Shown in pieces: positions 54,759 to 63,005 of a stretch of DNA of 64,000 nucleotides (position 1 is its first letter; each line of letters begins with the position of its first letter). The translations under genes were made by a program, and so were the position numbers. The notes under the pieces are model-generated. The model did no database searches. It was not told where the DNA came from and worked only from the letters and a program-made list of their open reading frames with translations. The stretch comes from Staphylococcus petrasii (GTDB lineage: Bacteria > Bacillota > Bacilli > Staphylococcales > Staphylococcaceae): positions 16,406 to 80,405 of the forward strand of contig NZ_PPRC01000006.1 of NCBI RefSeq assembly GCF_002902565.1. Direction: 5' to 3'.

Positions 54759-55736
54759 ATGAATCAAAAACGTATTATCGGGTTAGATATTATCCGAGGA
54801 CTTGCGATTGCTATTGTTCTATTTGCGAATGTAAGAGAGATTATGCCTATTATGGAAGGGGAGAAACAACCCCATTTCACACAAATAGATCACTTTATTA
54901 AACAATTCTTTGCTATGTTTATAGACATGCGTTTTATTACGTTATTTACTTTATTGTTTGGTATAGGCATGGGTATTTTTATGAATAATGCACGTAAAAA
55001 AGAAATATCACCCATTAAATTAATGTTTCGTCGACTCATCTTCTTATTTGTGGTAGGTATCCCAGGATTAATCTTAATACTGCCATATGCGCAATACGCT
55101 ATCTATGGATGTATTTTGATGTTCCTATTCTTATTACCTAAAGCACGCTATACATTATGGGTATCAATCGTACTTCTTGTCGCGAATATTGGAATGACAA
55201 TAGGGACGCCTCAAAATAATAATGTTGATGTCATGTTTTTAGGAGTAATGGCATTTGGCTTATATTTATCACAAAGTGGCATCATTTATAGATTTAAAGA
55301 ATACAAGAAATTCTTTATGAGTACGTTAGCCATAAGTAGTATTGTCATTATAGGCGCCTTAGTATTAAAACAATTGGACCCACATTTTGCTTGGTATAGT
55401 GTTGAGGATATGGTAACGCCTTTCCAAAGTATCATTTACTTTGTTCTACTACTCTTTATTACCGATAGAAAAAGTGTTCAACGTGTTATGACACCTTTTG
55501 AAAAACTAGGGAAAACAGCATTTACGAATTTCTTAGTTCAAATGATTTTCTTAGATTTATTCTTAGCTTTTGTATTCCCTTATCCACATCCTACGCCATT
55601 ACAAGCTATTTATATCGGTATACCTATTCTAGTAGTGTTCATTCTACTAACATATTGGTGGCTAGCACACTATCGCCAAGGGCCATTAGAAATGTTGTGG
55701 CGTAAATGGACTTATAAAAATGTTTCTCAAAAATAA
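54759..55736 (+). CDS. DUF418-type membrane protein (YeiB-like)
   Basis: A 325-residue polytopic membrane protein with about eight to nine helices. The N-terminus RIIGLDIIRGLAIAIVLFANV is the hallmark R..GLDxxRGxA motif of DUF418/acyltransferase-3-like proteins, and the C-terminal GKTAFTNFLVQMIFLDLFLAF...YRQGPLEMLWRKWTY is the DUF418 domain. A role in acyl or other group transfer across the membrane is possible; no catalytic assignment is proven. Its translation may be controlled by the hairpin covering the ribosome site. Confidence 0.83.
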   Translation: MNQKRIIGLDIIRGLAIAIVLFANVREIMPIMEGEKQPHFTQIDHFIKQFFAMFIDMRFITLFTLLFGIGMGIFMNNARKKEISPIKLMFRRLIFLFVVGIPGLILILPYAQYAIYGCILMFLFLLPKARYTLWVSIVLLVANIGMTIGTPQNNNVDVMFLGVMAFGLYLSQSGIIYRFKEYKKFFMSTLAISSIVIIGALVLKQLDPHFAWYSVEDMVTPFQSIIYFVLLLFITDRKSVQRVMTPFEKLGKTAFTNFLVQMIFLDLFLAFVFPYPHPTPLQAIYIGIPILVVFILLTYWWLAHYRQGPLEMLWRKWTYKNVSQK

Positions 55737-55752
55737 TAAAATTAATTATAAA

Positions 55753-55806
55753 TAATCGGATTAATGAGTAAGTGTACCAAAACATACGCATTAATCCGAT
55801 TTTTGT
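55753..55806 (+). terminator. Terminator after the DUF418 gene
   Basis: The arms AATCGGATTAATG and CATTAATCCGATT are perfect, with TTTTGTATTTT following. Confidence 0.8.
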
Positions 55807-55818
55807 ATTTTATAAAAA

Positions 55819-56057
55819 ATGACAGCTATGAAGAAAATGGGCTCAGTCATCATGACAGCATGTATCATTATTGTAGGTACGATTGCAGCGCTTTATACTT
55901 CTGGAGTAAACACATTAAGGCAAATTGCAACGGTGTTAATCATAGGTTTAGTAATATTAGCTTACTTATTTTACCTTTATTTATTCCGGCTATAGTAACT
56001 ACATTAGGCAAAGGGAATTGGTGGCCGTTTAAAGCACCTAATACAACTAAAGATTAA
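55819..56057 (+). pseudogene. Small membrane protein gene, probably frameshifted
   Basis: The ATG at 55819 starts a 58-residue product (MTAMKKMGSVIMTACIIIVG..., with two hydrophobic stretches) that stops at 55995. The next frame, read from inside that segment to a stop at 56057, ends with a hydrophobic stretch and a plausible soluble tail (LFIPAIVTTLGKGNWWPFKAPNTTKD). Together they look like one membrane protein of about 80 residues split by a frameshift near 55970-55985. There is no clear ribosome site. Function unknown. Confidence 0.4.
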
Positions 56058-56074
56058 ATATGAATTCTAAATAG

Positions 56075-56116
56075 TCTATAAATGAATGATCTTTAAGTTC
56101 ATTTATGGGCTTTTCT
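56075..56116 (+). terminator. Terminator-like hairpin before the MarR promoter
   Basis: TATAAATGAA and TTCATTTATG pair and are followed by GGCTTTTCTT. Confidence 0.55.
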
Positions 56117-56167
56117 TATACCATTTTTCTAGAAGGTAAAGATGTGATCACGTAGTAAACAGATTGG

Positions 56168-56196
56168 TTGATTAATCGTGCACGATTGATTAGACT
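56168..56196 (+). promoter_or_regulatory. Promoter with internal MarR operator
   Basis: TTGATT (56168-56173) and TAGACT (56191-56196) have a 17-base spacer. The spacer is occupied by a perfect 14-bp palindrome AATCGTGCACGATT (56174-56187). A related half-site AATCAATCG occurs at 56199-56207. Occupancy of this site would exclude RNA polymerase, so autorepression by the downstream MarR protein is expected. Confidence 0.75.
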
Positions 56197-56232
56197 GTAA
56201 TCAATCGCAAACGACTGAAAAGAGGTGTGATT

Positions 56233-56673
56233 TTGGAAGAAAAGAATATGACATTGGCGAATCAATTATGCTTTTCTGCATACAATGTTAGTCGCTTATT
56301 TGCGAAGTTTTATGAGCAACAATTGAAACCGTTTGGCTTAACTTACTCTCAGTATCTAGTCTTATTAGCTTTATGGGAACATGATAATCAACCGTTACAT
56401 GAAATCGGTAAACAATTAGATTTATCGAGTAATACACTGACGCCCCTTTTAAAAAGACTAGAGCAAGCAGGGTGGATAAAGCGTGAACGTTCAGAAGCGG
56501 ACAAGCGCCAGTTAATGGTGTCGTTGACCGCGAAAGGACAAGAACAACAAGAAGCCGTCTTTGAAGCGGTGGCGAAATGTTTACCGCCAGAGCTAGATGA
56601 AGCACAGTATAACGAAGCAAAAGATGTAATGAATCAACTTGAACAATCATTGAAAGCACTCACGACTAAATAA
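56233..56673 (+). CDS. MarR-family regulator with N-terminal Cys (OhrR/SarZ-like)
   Basis: A protein of about 146 residues with a winged-helix DNA-binding domain. The N-terminus NQLCFSAYNVSRLFAKFYEQQL matches OhrR/MgrA/SarZ, whose single Cys at about position 12 senses peroxides or thiol-reactive compounds. The recognition helix region is IGKQLDLSSNTLTPLLKRLEQAGWIKRERSEADKRQLMV. The TTG at 56233 (after AAGAGGTG) is preferred over the GTG at 56227. The operator in its own promoter and the flavoprotein gene 17 bases downstream form a redox-responsive unit. Confidence 0.87.
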   Translation: MEEKNMTLANQLCFSAYNVSRLFAKFYEQQLKPFGLTYSQYLVLLALWEHDNQPLHEIGKQLDLSSNTLTPLLKRLEQAGWIKRERSEADKRQLMVSLTAKGQEQQEAVFEAVAKCLPPELDEAQYNEAKDVMNQLEQSLKALTTK

Positions 56674-56690
56674 AGAAAAGGATGAGTTAA

Positions 56691-58034
56691 ATGACAAAAT
56701 ATGATGTAGTATTTATTGGAAGCGGACATGCAGCATGGCACGCAGCGTTGGCACTTAAACACGCAAGCAAAGCAGTAGCGATTGTGGAACGAGATAGAAT
56801 TGCCGGAACATGCACAAACTATGGTTGTAACGCGAAGATATTACTCGAAGGTCCTTACGAAGTCTTAGAAGAAGCAAACCAATACGGCGATATTATTCAG
56901 TCAGACGCGCTTAAAGTAGATTGGACAAACTTAATGAATTACAAATCACAAGTCATTAACCCTATGGCAGATACGTTGAAATCAATGTTCGAACAACAAG
57001 GCATCGACGTGTATATGGGCGAAGGTGTGATTAAAGATGAGCATACTGTAGAAGTGAACGGTGACGCACTTGAAACTGAGAATATTGTTGTTGCGACAGG
57101 TCAACATAGCAATAAATTAGATATTGAAGGTAAAGAATTAACGTATGATAGTCGCGATTTCTTATCTATGGATGAGCTTCCTAAACGCATGACTTTCATT
57201 GGCGCAGGTATCATCAGCATTGAATTTGCTTCAATTATGATTAAATCAGGCGTTGAAGTGGCAGTGATTCACCATACAGATCAACCACTTGATGGCTTCA
57301 ATAAAGATCATGTGGCTAAATTAGTGAAGAAATTAGAAGATGAAGGCGTAAAATTCTATTTAAATGAAAATACGCAAAAAGTTGAAAAAGCAGGCGACGC
57401 ATATAAAGTTTCAACAGAATCTGGTTTAACAATCGAAACAGATTACGTCTTAGATGCGACAGGCAGAAATCCAAATGTTGAAGGTATTGGTTTGGAAAAT
57501 GTAGGAATCGAATATAGCAAAAAAGGTATTACAGTAGACGGACATTTAAGAACAAATGTGAAAAACATTTATGCAAGTGGTGACGTACTAGATAAAGCGA
57601 TTCCTAAATTAACACCAACTGCAACATTTGAATCTAACTACATCGCAGCACACATTTTAGGTATGACTCAAGATGAAATTCAATACCCTGCCATTCCATC
57701 AGTGCTTTATTCATTACCACGTTTATCTCAAATCGGCGTTACAGTTGAAGAAGCTGAACAAGATAACAGCTATACTGTAAAACACATTCCTTTCGGTAAA
57801 CAAATGGTCTTCGAATATAAAAATGAAACAGAAGCTGAAATGTATGCAGTATTAGATGACCAAAAACGTATTGTAGGTGCAGAATTGTATGCGACAGATG
57901 CAGCTGACTTAGCCAACCTTTTAGTATTTATGGTTAACCAACGCATGACAGCACAAGATTTAGATCAACTTATCTTTGCATTCCCAGGTTCATCTAGCGG
58001 CGTGATTGATTTATTAAAAATGAACATGATGTAA
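56691..58034 (+). CDS. FAD/NAD(P)-dependent disulfide reductase-like flavoprotein (dihydrolipoyl dehydrogenase/MerA relative)
   Basis: A 447-residue two-dinucleotide-binding flavoprotein. It has FAD motif GSGHAAWHAAL, the redox-active disulfide GTCTNYGCNAK (CxxxxC), the NAD(P) motif GAGIISIEFAS, and ASGDVLDKAIPKLTPTA. In canonical members the C-terminal interface has an HPT.SE-type His/Glu pair as general base. Here the equivalent stretch reads FAFPGSSSGVIDLL, so the His is missing. This suggests altered mechanism or partner. It is probably controlled with the MarR gene upstream and is likely part of thiol or electrophile defence. Confidence 0.83.
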   Translation: MTKYDVVFIGSGHAAWHAALALKHASKAVAIVERDRIAGTCTNYGCNAKILLEGPYEVLEEANQYGDIIQSDALKVDWTNLMNYKSQVINPMADTLKSMFEQQGIDVYMGEGVIKDEHTVEVNGDALETENIVVATGQHSNKLDIEGKELTYDSRDFLSMDELPKRMTFIGAGIISIEFASIMIKSGVEVAVIHHTDQPLDGFNKDHVAKLVKKLEDEGVKFYLNENTQKVEKAGDAYKVSTESGLTIETDYVLDATGRNPNVEGIGLENVGIEYSKKGITVDGHLRTNVKNIYASGDVLDKAIPKLTPTATFESNYIAAHILGMTQDEIQYPAIPSVLYSLPRLSQIGVTVEEAEQDNSYTVKHIPFGKQMVFEYKNETEAEMYAVLDDQKRIVGAELYATDAADLANLLVFMVNQRMTAQDLDQLIFAFPGSSSGVIDLLKMNMM

Positions 58035-58056
58035 GAAGACGTTAATTAGTAAGAAG

Positions 58057-58086
58057 TCGGGGCAACTTAGTTGTTCCGATTTTTTG
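58057..58086 (+). terminator. Terminator after the flavoprotein gene
   Basis: The arms TCGGGGCAAC and GTTGTTCCGA are followed by TTTTTTGC. Confidence 0.8.
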
Positions 58087-58193
58087 CTTTTTGAAAAGGG
58101 AAGTGGGGAGCACGACTATTAGTAGTTCTCTTTTTTACAATTTAATTTATGTTTAAAATCTTTCTGAGCGTTAATACTAATAATGTAAGAGGA

Positions 58194-58212
58194 ATTAATA
58201 ATAATTCTCAAT
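58194..58212. promoter_or_regulatory. Fur-box-like site upstream of the FecB-like gene
   Basis: ATTAATAATAATTCTCAAT at 58194-58212 resembles staphylococcal Fur boxes (core GATAATGATTCTCA). It lies 17 bases before the ATG and ribosome site GGAGGG, so it could repress the gene when iron is plentiful. Confidence 0.6.
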
Positions 58213-58229
58213 CGGAGGGATTTTTAATT

Positions 58230-59087
58230 ATGACTAAAGAAATTCAATCAAATGGCGTAACAGTAAAAGTTCCAGATACAATCGAATCAGCAGTAGCTTT
58301 AGAATATTCATTTGTAGAAGCATTAGCGAAATTAAATATTAATGTAACTGGTATTGCAGACGACAATGACGAAAACAATTTAGATTCATCAATTAAAGAT
58401 TCAATTGGTAACTATACTTCAGTAGGTACACGTTTAGAACCAGACACTGAAGCTATCAAAAAAGCAGAACCTCAAATCATCTTAGCAGATAAAAATAGAC
58501 ACGAAAAAATCTTCGATCAATTAAACCAAATTGCGCCAACAGTATTATTAGAAAGCTTTGACGCAAACTATGAACAAAGTATTGATGTGTTCAAACAAAT
58601 CGCTGGAATTGCATCAGAAGAAGACAAAGGTCACGAAGTTGTAGAACAACACGACAAAAAAGTTGAAGACTTAAGCAAAGACGTAACAATCGATAAAGAT
58701 AAATCTACAATCGCAGCAGTACCTACAAGCGAAGGCTTATATGTACATGCTTCTGATTCTTATGTAGGCCAATTCTTAAGCAAAGTTGGTTTCAACAGTT
58801 CTATTTCTCAAAGTGAAGAAAGCAACTTACCAGAATATATGGGTGCTGACTACTTAAAAGTAGACACAGATAAACTTTCTGACTTTAACCCAGAACGTAT
58901 CTTTGTGATGGTAGATAACGATAATCAAAAAGACTATGACAACCTTAAAGAATCTGATGCTTGGAAACAAGTTGAAGCAGTTAAACACAATCGCGTACAA
59001 GAAGTTAACCGTGAACGTTGGGCTAAATATCGTGGCTTAATCGCTTCAGAATTAATCTTAGAAGACATCACTAAAGTTGAAGAATAA
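58230..59087 (+). CDS. FecB-like iron/siderophore-binding protein lacking a signal peptide
   Basis: A protein of 285 residues, predicted class III periplasmic-binding fold. Segments VKVPDTIESAVALEYSFVEALAKLNINVTGIADD, KKAEPQIILADKNRHEKIFDQLNQIAPTVLL and WKQVEAVKHNRVQEVNRERW are typical of FecB/FhuD-type siderophore-binding proteins. Unlike the usual lipoproteins it starts directly at the mature fold; no signal peptide or lipobox precedes it from ATG 58230 (RBS GGAGGG). It may therefore act in the cytoplasm. The Fur-box-like site argues for an iron role. Confidence 0.8.
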   Translation: MTKEIQSNGVTVKVPDTIESAVALEYSFVEALAKLNINVTGIADDNDENNLDSSIKDSIGNYTSVGTRLEPDTEAIKKAEPQIILADKNRHEKIFDQLNQIAPTVLLESFDANYEQSIDVFKQIAGIASEEDKGHEVVEQHDKKVEDLSKDVTIDKDKSTIAAVPTSEGLYVHASDSYVGQFLSKVGFNSSISQSEESNLPEYMGADYLKVDTDKLSDFNPERIFVMVDNDNQKDYDNLKESDAWKQVEAVKHNRVQEVNRERWAKYRGLIASELILEDITKVEE

Positions 59088-59121
59088 TCACTTCCAACTC
59101 TTAAAATTTGAAGACTAAGTT

Positions 59122-59171
59122 AAAAGGTAGCAAAGCTTCGCAAGAGTGAAGCTTTAGCTACCTTTTTTTTA
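59122..59171 (+). terminator. Terminator after the FecB-like gene
   Basis: AAAGGTAGCAAAGCTTC pairs with GAAGCTTTAGCTACCTTT, followed by TTTTT. Confidence 0.85.
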
Positions 59172-59215
59172 TTGTTTTTTGACTATGCGGGCAGTCTTAA
59201 ATTTGAGTTTTCGCG

Positions 59216-60109
59216 CTATTTTTCAATAATAAAAGATGATTGGTACTTCAGTAATTCTTCTTTTATATACCTATACATATTTAAATCCGCTTGATTAAGT
59301 TCAACACTTTTTAGAGTTGAAAGATAAATCGCGCTAGAGATAATAAATGATGGGTGTTTAATGTAAGGTAAATTTAATTCCTTACAGATTGACGCTGGAA
59401 TATAAGAAAAATAACTTCTATTTTTTAATAAAGAAAATACAAAATAATCATCTACATAGTTGGCATTATGTATTTTTATATTTTTATAATCTAAAAAGTC
59501 TTTAATCATCTTGTTATATTCTTGGTTATGCGCAGAAAATAAAAAAGATTTAAAGATTAATGGATCATATAAGATATCTGTATTTAAATTATTATCAAAT
59601 TCTTTAGGATAAGTAAGTACTATATCTTCATTAATAATTTTTTCTGAATGAATAAGCGGATGAGAGAGTTTAATGGAATTTAGCGCAAACGTAATACTAT
59701 GAGAAATTAATTTACTCATAATGGTTTTATTAGTAGTAATTTCTAAGTTGAATTTATTGTCTGGGTTCGATTCAATATATTGATTCAAAGTAGTAGAAGG
59801 CATTAAGCGACTATGAGATGACGCGAAATGAACAGTTTTCTGTTTGACGTCTTCATTAGCACTTATAATTCTTTCTACACGTTTTAACTCATCAAAGATT
59901 TTATTAACAGATTGATATAAAACATGCCCATTTTTTGTAAGACTGATATTACGTCCATTTTTCACAAATAGCTTCGTATTTAGCTCTTTTTCAAGCTTTT
60001 TAATCGTCATACTTAGGGCAGGTTGGCTGACGTATAACTCCTGCGCTGCAAGGGTATAGCTTAAATTTTCAGCTACGTGTTTAAAATAGGTTAAGTGTAG
60101 TAACTCCAT
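59216..60109 (-). CDS. LysR-family transcriptional regulator
   Basis: A 297-residue LysR protein with HTH residues 1-60 (FKHVAENLSYTLAAQELYVSQPALSMTIKKLEKELN) and an effector domain from KTVHFASSHSRLMPS onwards. It is divergent from the KPR-like/acetoacetate-decarboxylase-like pair across 102 bases, so it probably regulates that pair. It is rich in Ser, Asn and Lys as usual in this AT-rich genome. The effector is unknown. Confidence 0.9.
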   Translation of the reverse strand: MELLHLTYFKHVAENLSYTLAAQELYVSQPALSMTIKKLEKELNTKLFVKNGRNISLTKNGHVLYQSVNKIFDELKRVERIISANEDVKQKTVHFASSHSRLMPSTTLNQYIESNPDNKFNLEITTNKTIMSKLISHSITFALNSIKLSHPLIHSEKIINEDIVLTYPKEFDNNLNTDILYDPLIFKSFLFSAHNQEYNKMIKDFLDYKNIKIHNANYVDDYFVFSLLKNRSYFSYIPASICKELNLPYIKHPSFIISSAIYLSTLKSVELNQADLNMYRYIKEELLKYQSSFIIEK

Positions 60110-60211
60110 GAAGTCCCTCCTTTATATATAAACTGTACCTTATAAATATATCACTTTTCTATATTTTTACTTATAAATTAAACGGGTATTATTGTATTGA
60201 GGTGATAAATA

Positions 60212-61231
60212 ATGAAAATTGCTATTTATGGTGCTGGTTCACTAGGAACAATTATGGGAGCGTTCTTATCTGAATCGTCACAAGATGTAGATTTAATTGA
60301 TGTAAACCAAGAGTATGTAGATAAATTAAATAAAAATGGTGCACATATTGTTGGTAAAACAGATTCTACTCACAAAGTGCATGCCATTACACCAGATCAA
60401 ATTGATTCAAAATATGACATTGTATTATTACTTACAAAACAAGTATTTAACGATGATGTAATTCCTAAAATTAAAGAAATTCTTAGTGAAGATGGCGTCG
60501 TTGTATCATTACAAAACGGTGTGCCAGAACAAGTGATTACAGAAATCATTCCTAAAGAAAAAATCGTTGCAGGTTCAGTAGAATTTGGTGCAACATTTGT
60601 TGAACCAGGTGTCTCTAAATTAACAACTGAATTTGAAACATTTAAAAAGAATGCCATCGAAATTGGTGAATTAAATGGAAAAGTTACTGACCGTATTCAA
60701 CGCATTCAAAAAGCGTTAGAACCTATCGGTGGTATCTCTATTTCTGAAAATTTACCAGGTACTAAATGGGCAAAATTAATTATTAATAGTGCATTTAGTG
60801 GTATGTCTGCAGCAACTGGTGGCACATACGGCGACGTAGTAGATAACCCAGTTGGCGCTAAAGCGACATTATACGCAATCAACGAGGTTATTAAAGTAGG
60901 TAAAGCTGCTGGTATCGACTTCGTAGTCTTAAGTGCATTAGATTATCGTGGATACGATGAAATCACAGACGTTGATAAACAAGTCGATCAAATGCGTAAA
61001 GCAATTGAACCTATGAGATCATTAGAAGCTAGTATGTTACAAGACTTACAAAAACAACGTCCAACAGAAATTAACTATATCAACGGCGTTGTAACTAAAT
61101 TAGGTAAAGAAAACAACGTTGATACACCAGTGAACGACTTAATTCAAGAAATCGTATCAAATGCACAAGAGAATAAAGAAGTGCCTGATTTCGATACAAG
61201 CATTAAAAAATTCGAAAAATTATTTGATTAA
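60212..61231 (+). CDS. 2-dehydropantoate 2-reductase family (KPR-like) oxidoreductase
   Basis: A 339-residue member of the ketopantoate reductase family, larger than the panE product at 22813. It has GAGSLGTIMGA at the N-terminus, LLLTKQVFNDDVIP near residue 73, GTKWAKLIINSAFSGMSAATGG with the expected Lys and Asn/Ser, and a C-terminal RSLEASMLQDLQKQRPTEINYINGVV segment typical of KPR proteins. True pantoate synthesis is probably handled by the panE next to panBCD, so this one may act on a different 2-keto acid. It forms an operon with an acetoacetate-decarboxylase-like gene. Confidence 0.83.
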   Translation: MKIAIYGAGSLGTIMGAFLSESSQDVDLIDVNQEYVDKLNKNGAHIVGKTDSTHKVHAITPDQIDSKYDIVLLLTKQVFNDDVIPKIKEILSEDGVVVSLQNGVPEQVITEIIPKEKIVAGSVEFGATFVEPGVSKLTTEFETFKKNAIEIGELNGKVTDRIQRIQKALEPIGGISISENLPGTKWAKLIINSAFSGMSAATGGTYGDVVDNPVGAKATLYAINEVIKVGKAAGIDFVVLSALDYRGYDEITDVDKQVDQMRKAIEPMRSLEASMLQDLQKQRPTEINYINGVVTKLGKENNVDTPVNDLIQEIVSNAQENKEVPDFDTSIKKFEKLFD

Positions 61232-61255
61232 TAAATGTATTAGGAGTGTTAGTTT

Positions 61256-61993
61256 ATGAATAAAGAGGAAGTAAAACAGGTATTATCCACACCAGTTAAT
61301 GCTCCAGTATTTGAATCAACTGAAATCTTTTTCAAAAATCGTGAATATCTAAACATTATTTATGAAACTGATAAAGAAATGTTAGAAAAAGTGGTTCCCG
61401 AACCATTAAAAGTAACAAGTAATAAAATCAAATTTGAAGTTATTAACATGCCTGATAGTACAGGTTTAGGCAGTTACCAAGAAGCAGGCCAAGTGATTCC
61501 TGTAGAATATAACGGCGAACAAGGTGAATTCTATTTATCTATGTACGTCAATAACCAAGCGGCAATCGCAAGCGGTCGTGAAGTTTCAGCTTTCCCTAAA
61601 AAAGCTGGACAACCTAAACTTTACGTTGATAATGATGTTTTAGTAGGAACATTAGATTATAATTCATTACGCGTTGCTCAAGCGACAATGGGTTATAAAC
61701 ATCATAAAATGGATGAACAAGAAGCGCTTAAAAGTGTAACTGCGCCTCAATTCATGTTAAAACAAGTTCGTGATTATGACGGTAGCCTACGTGTATGCGA
61801 ATTAACACGTAGTCAAATCACAGACATTAAATTAAAAGAAGCATATCGTAGCCCAGCGCGTTTACAATTATTCGAGCACGTAATGGCGCCATTAGCTGAT
61901 TTCCCAGTTAAGAAAATTGTCGACGCTCAACACATTATTGCAGATCTATCATTAGGCCAACCAGAGCCTATCTTTGATTATTTAGAAGATTAA
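61256..61993 (+). CDS. Acetoacetate decarboxylase-family protein
   Basis: A 245-residue protein of the acetoacetate decarboxylase fold. The Schiff-base region reads ASGREVSAFPKKAGQPKL (ADC enzymes have GREx..PKK with the reactive Lys), and the EVINMPDSTGLGSYQEAGQVIPV and CELTRSQITDIKLKEAYRSPARLQLFEHVMAPLADFPV segments are typical of the family. It may decarboxylate or dehydrate a beta-keto or related acid. Starts 24 bases after the KPR-like gene, and is divergent from the LysR gene as a two-gene unit. Confidence 0.85.
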   Translation: MNKEEVKQVLSTPVNAPVFESTEIFFKNREYLNIIYETDKEMLEKVVPEPLKVTSNKIKFEVINMPDSTGLGSYQEAGQVIPVEYNGEQGEFYLSMYVNNQAAIASGREVSAFPKKAGQPKLYVDNDVLVGTLDYNSLRVAQATMGYKHHKMDEQEALKSVTAPQFMLKQVRDYDGSLRVCELTRSQITDIKLKEAYRSPARLQLFEHVMAPLADFPVKKIVDAQHIIADLSLGQPEPIFDYLED

Positions 61994-62005
61994 ATTTAGA
62001 TATAA

Positions 62006-62048
62006 AAAAACAGTTCCAAGCCGTAATAAATGGCCTGGAACTGTTTTT
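62006..62048. terminator. Bidirectional terminator between ADC-like and DJ-1-like genes
   Basis: AAAACAGTTCCA and TGGAACTGTTTT pair, with GCC/GGC inside, between convergent genes. Confidence 0.85.
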
Positions 62049-62055
62049 GTTTATC

Positions 62056-62742
62056 TTATTTTTGTGTTTCTAAGAATTTTTCAGCAACAGCTTTACCAGA
62101 TTGTGGATTTTGACCAGTAATAATTTGACCATCTGCTACTGCAAATTCGCTCCAATCATCACCGTGTTCATATTTAGCACCACGATTTTTCAACTCATCT
62201 TCAGTTAAATAAGGCACTTTATCTGCTAAACCAACAGCTTGTTCTTCACTATTTGAGAACCCAGTAACTGTTTTACCGTCGATAATGTTGCGACCTTCGC
62301 TATCTTTAACATTTAATAAGCCAATCGCGCCGTGACATACAGATGAAACTGTGCCATTATTTTCATAAATTTCACGTGTTAAGCGTTGTAAATCTTCATT
62401 ATCTTTAAAGTCCCAAATTGTACCATGACCACCAGCATAATAAATGATATCGTAGTTTTCAGCTTTAACTGCATCTGGTGTTAACGTATGACCAAGACGT
62501 GTCATGAAATCTCTATCTTGATAATACTTCCAATCTAAATCCGTCATCATATCTTCTTTTAAACTTTCAGGATCAATTGCAGTATAGCCACCCTCTGGAC
62601 TCACGTAGTCTACTTTGTAACCATTTTTCTTTAATACATCTACGAAATGTACTGCTTCACCAAACCATAATCCAGTTGGACGATTCATATCTGGATATTT
62701 CGAAACACTCGTAACGACTACTAACGCTCTTTTCGTACTCAT
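62056..62742 (-). CDS. DJ-1/PfpI-superfamily protein (Hsp31/glutamine amidotransferase-like)
   Basis: A 228-residue class I glutamine-amidotransferase-fold protein. The nucleophile elbow is SSVCHGAIG with the Cys near residue 136, the acidic partner is in GLWFGEAVHF, and the GGHGT oxyanion motif precedes. These are features of the Hsp31/YajL-like chaperone and glyoxalase-III group. Protein or glyoxal repair under stress is likely. It is monocistronic; RBS AGGAGG. Confidence 0.87.
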   Translation of the reverse strand: MSTKRALVVVTSVSKYPDMNRPTGLWFGEAVHFVDVLKKNGYKVDYVSPEGGYTAIDPESLKEDMMTDLDWKYYQDRDFMTRLGHTLTPDAVKAENYDIIYYAGGHGTIWDFKDNEDLQRLTREIYENNGTVSSVCHGAIGLLNVKDSEGRNIIDGKTVTGFSNSEEQAVGLADKVPYLTEDELKNRGAKYEHGDDWSEFAVADGQIITGQNPQSGKAVAEKFLETQK

Positions 62743-63005
62743 AAATTAGCCTCCTAATATCATGTGTTATCTATTTAAATACCCTTTTTGAAAATTAGAA
62801 AACTGTACCTAACCGTAAATTAGATTTTATAATATTGGTAAACAGACTAAAATTAACTTTTAAGACTACCCGCAGTGTTACTTTTTAAAATAAAAAGGTA
62901 GTTTTATGTGAAACATTATGAGCTTAAAAGGGTATATATTAGAAAGAGTAAATTCAATTATACTAACATAGTGATTGAATGAAGTAATAGAAGGGAGCCC
63001 ACATC

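Noticed and set aside
55764..56057. 97-residue ORF starting inside a terminator
   Set aside because: The first part is out of the natural frame and begins in the terminator hairpin of the DUF418 gene; only the end may be real as part of a frameshifted gene.
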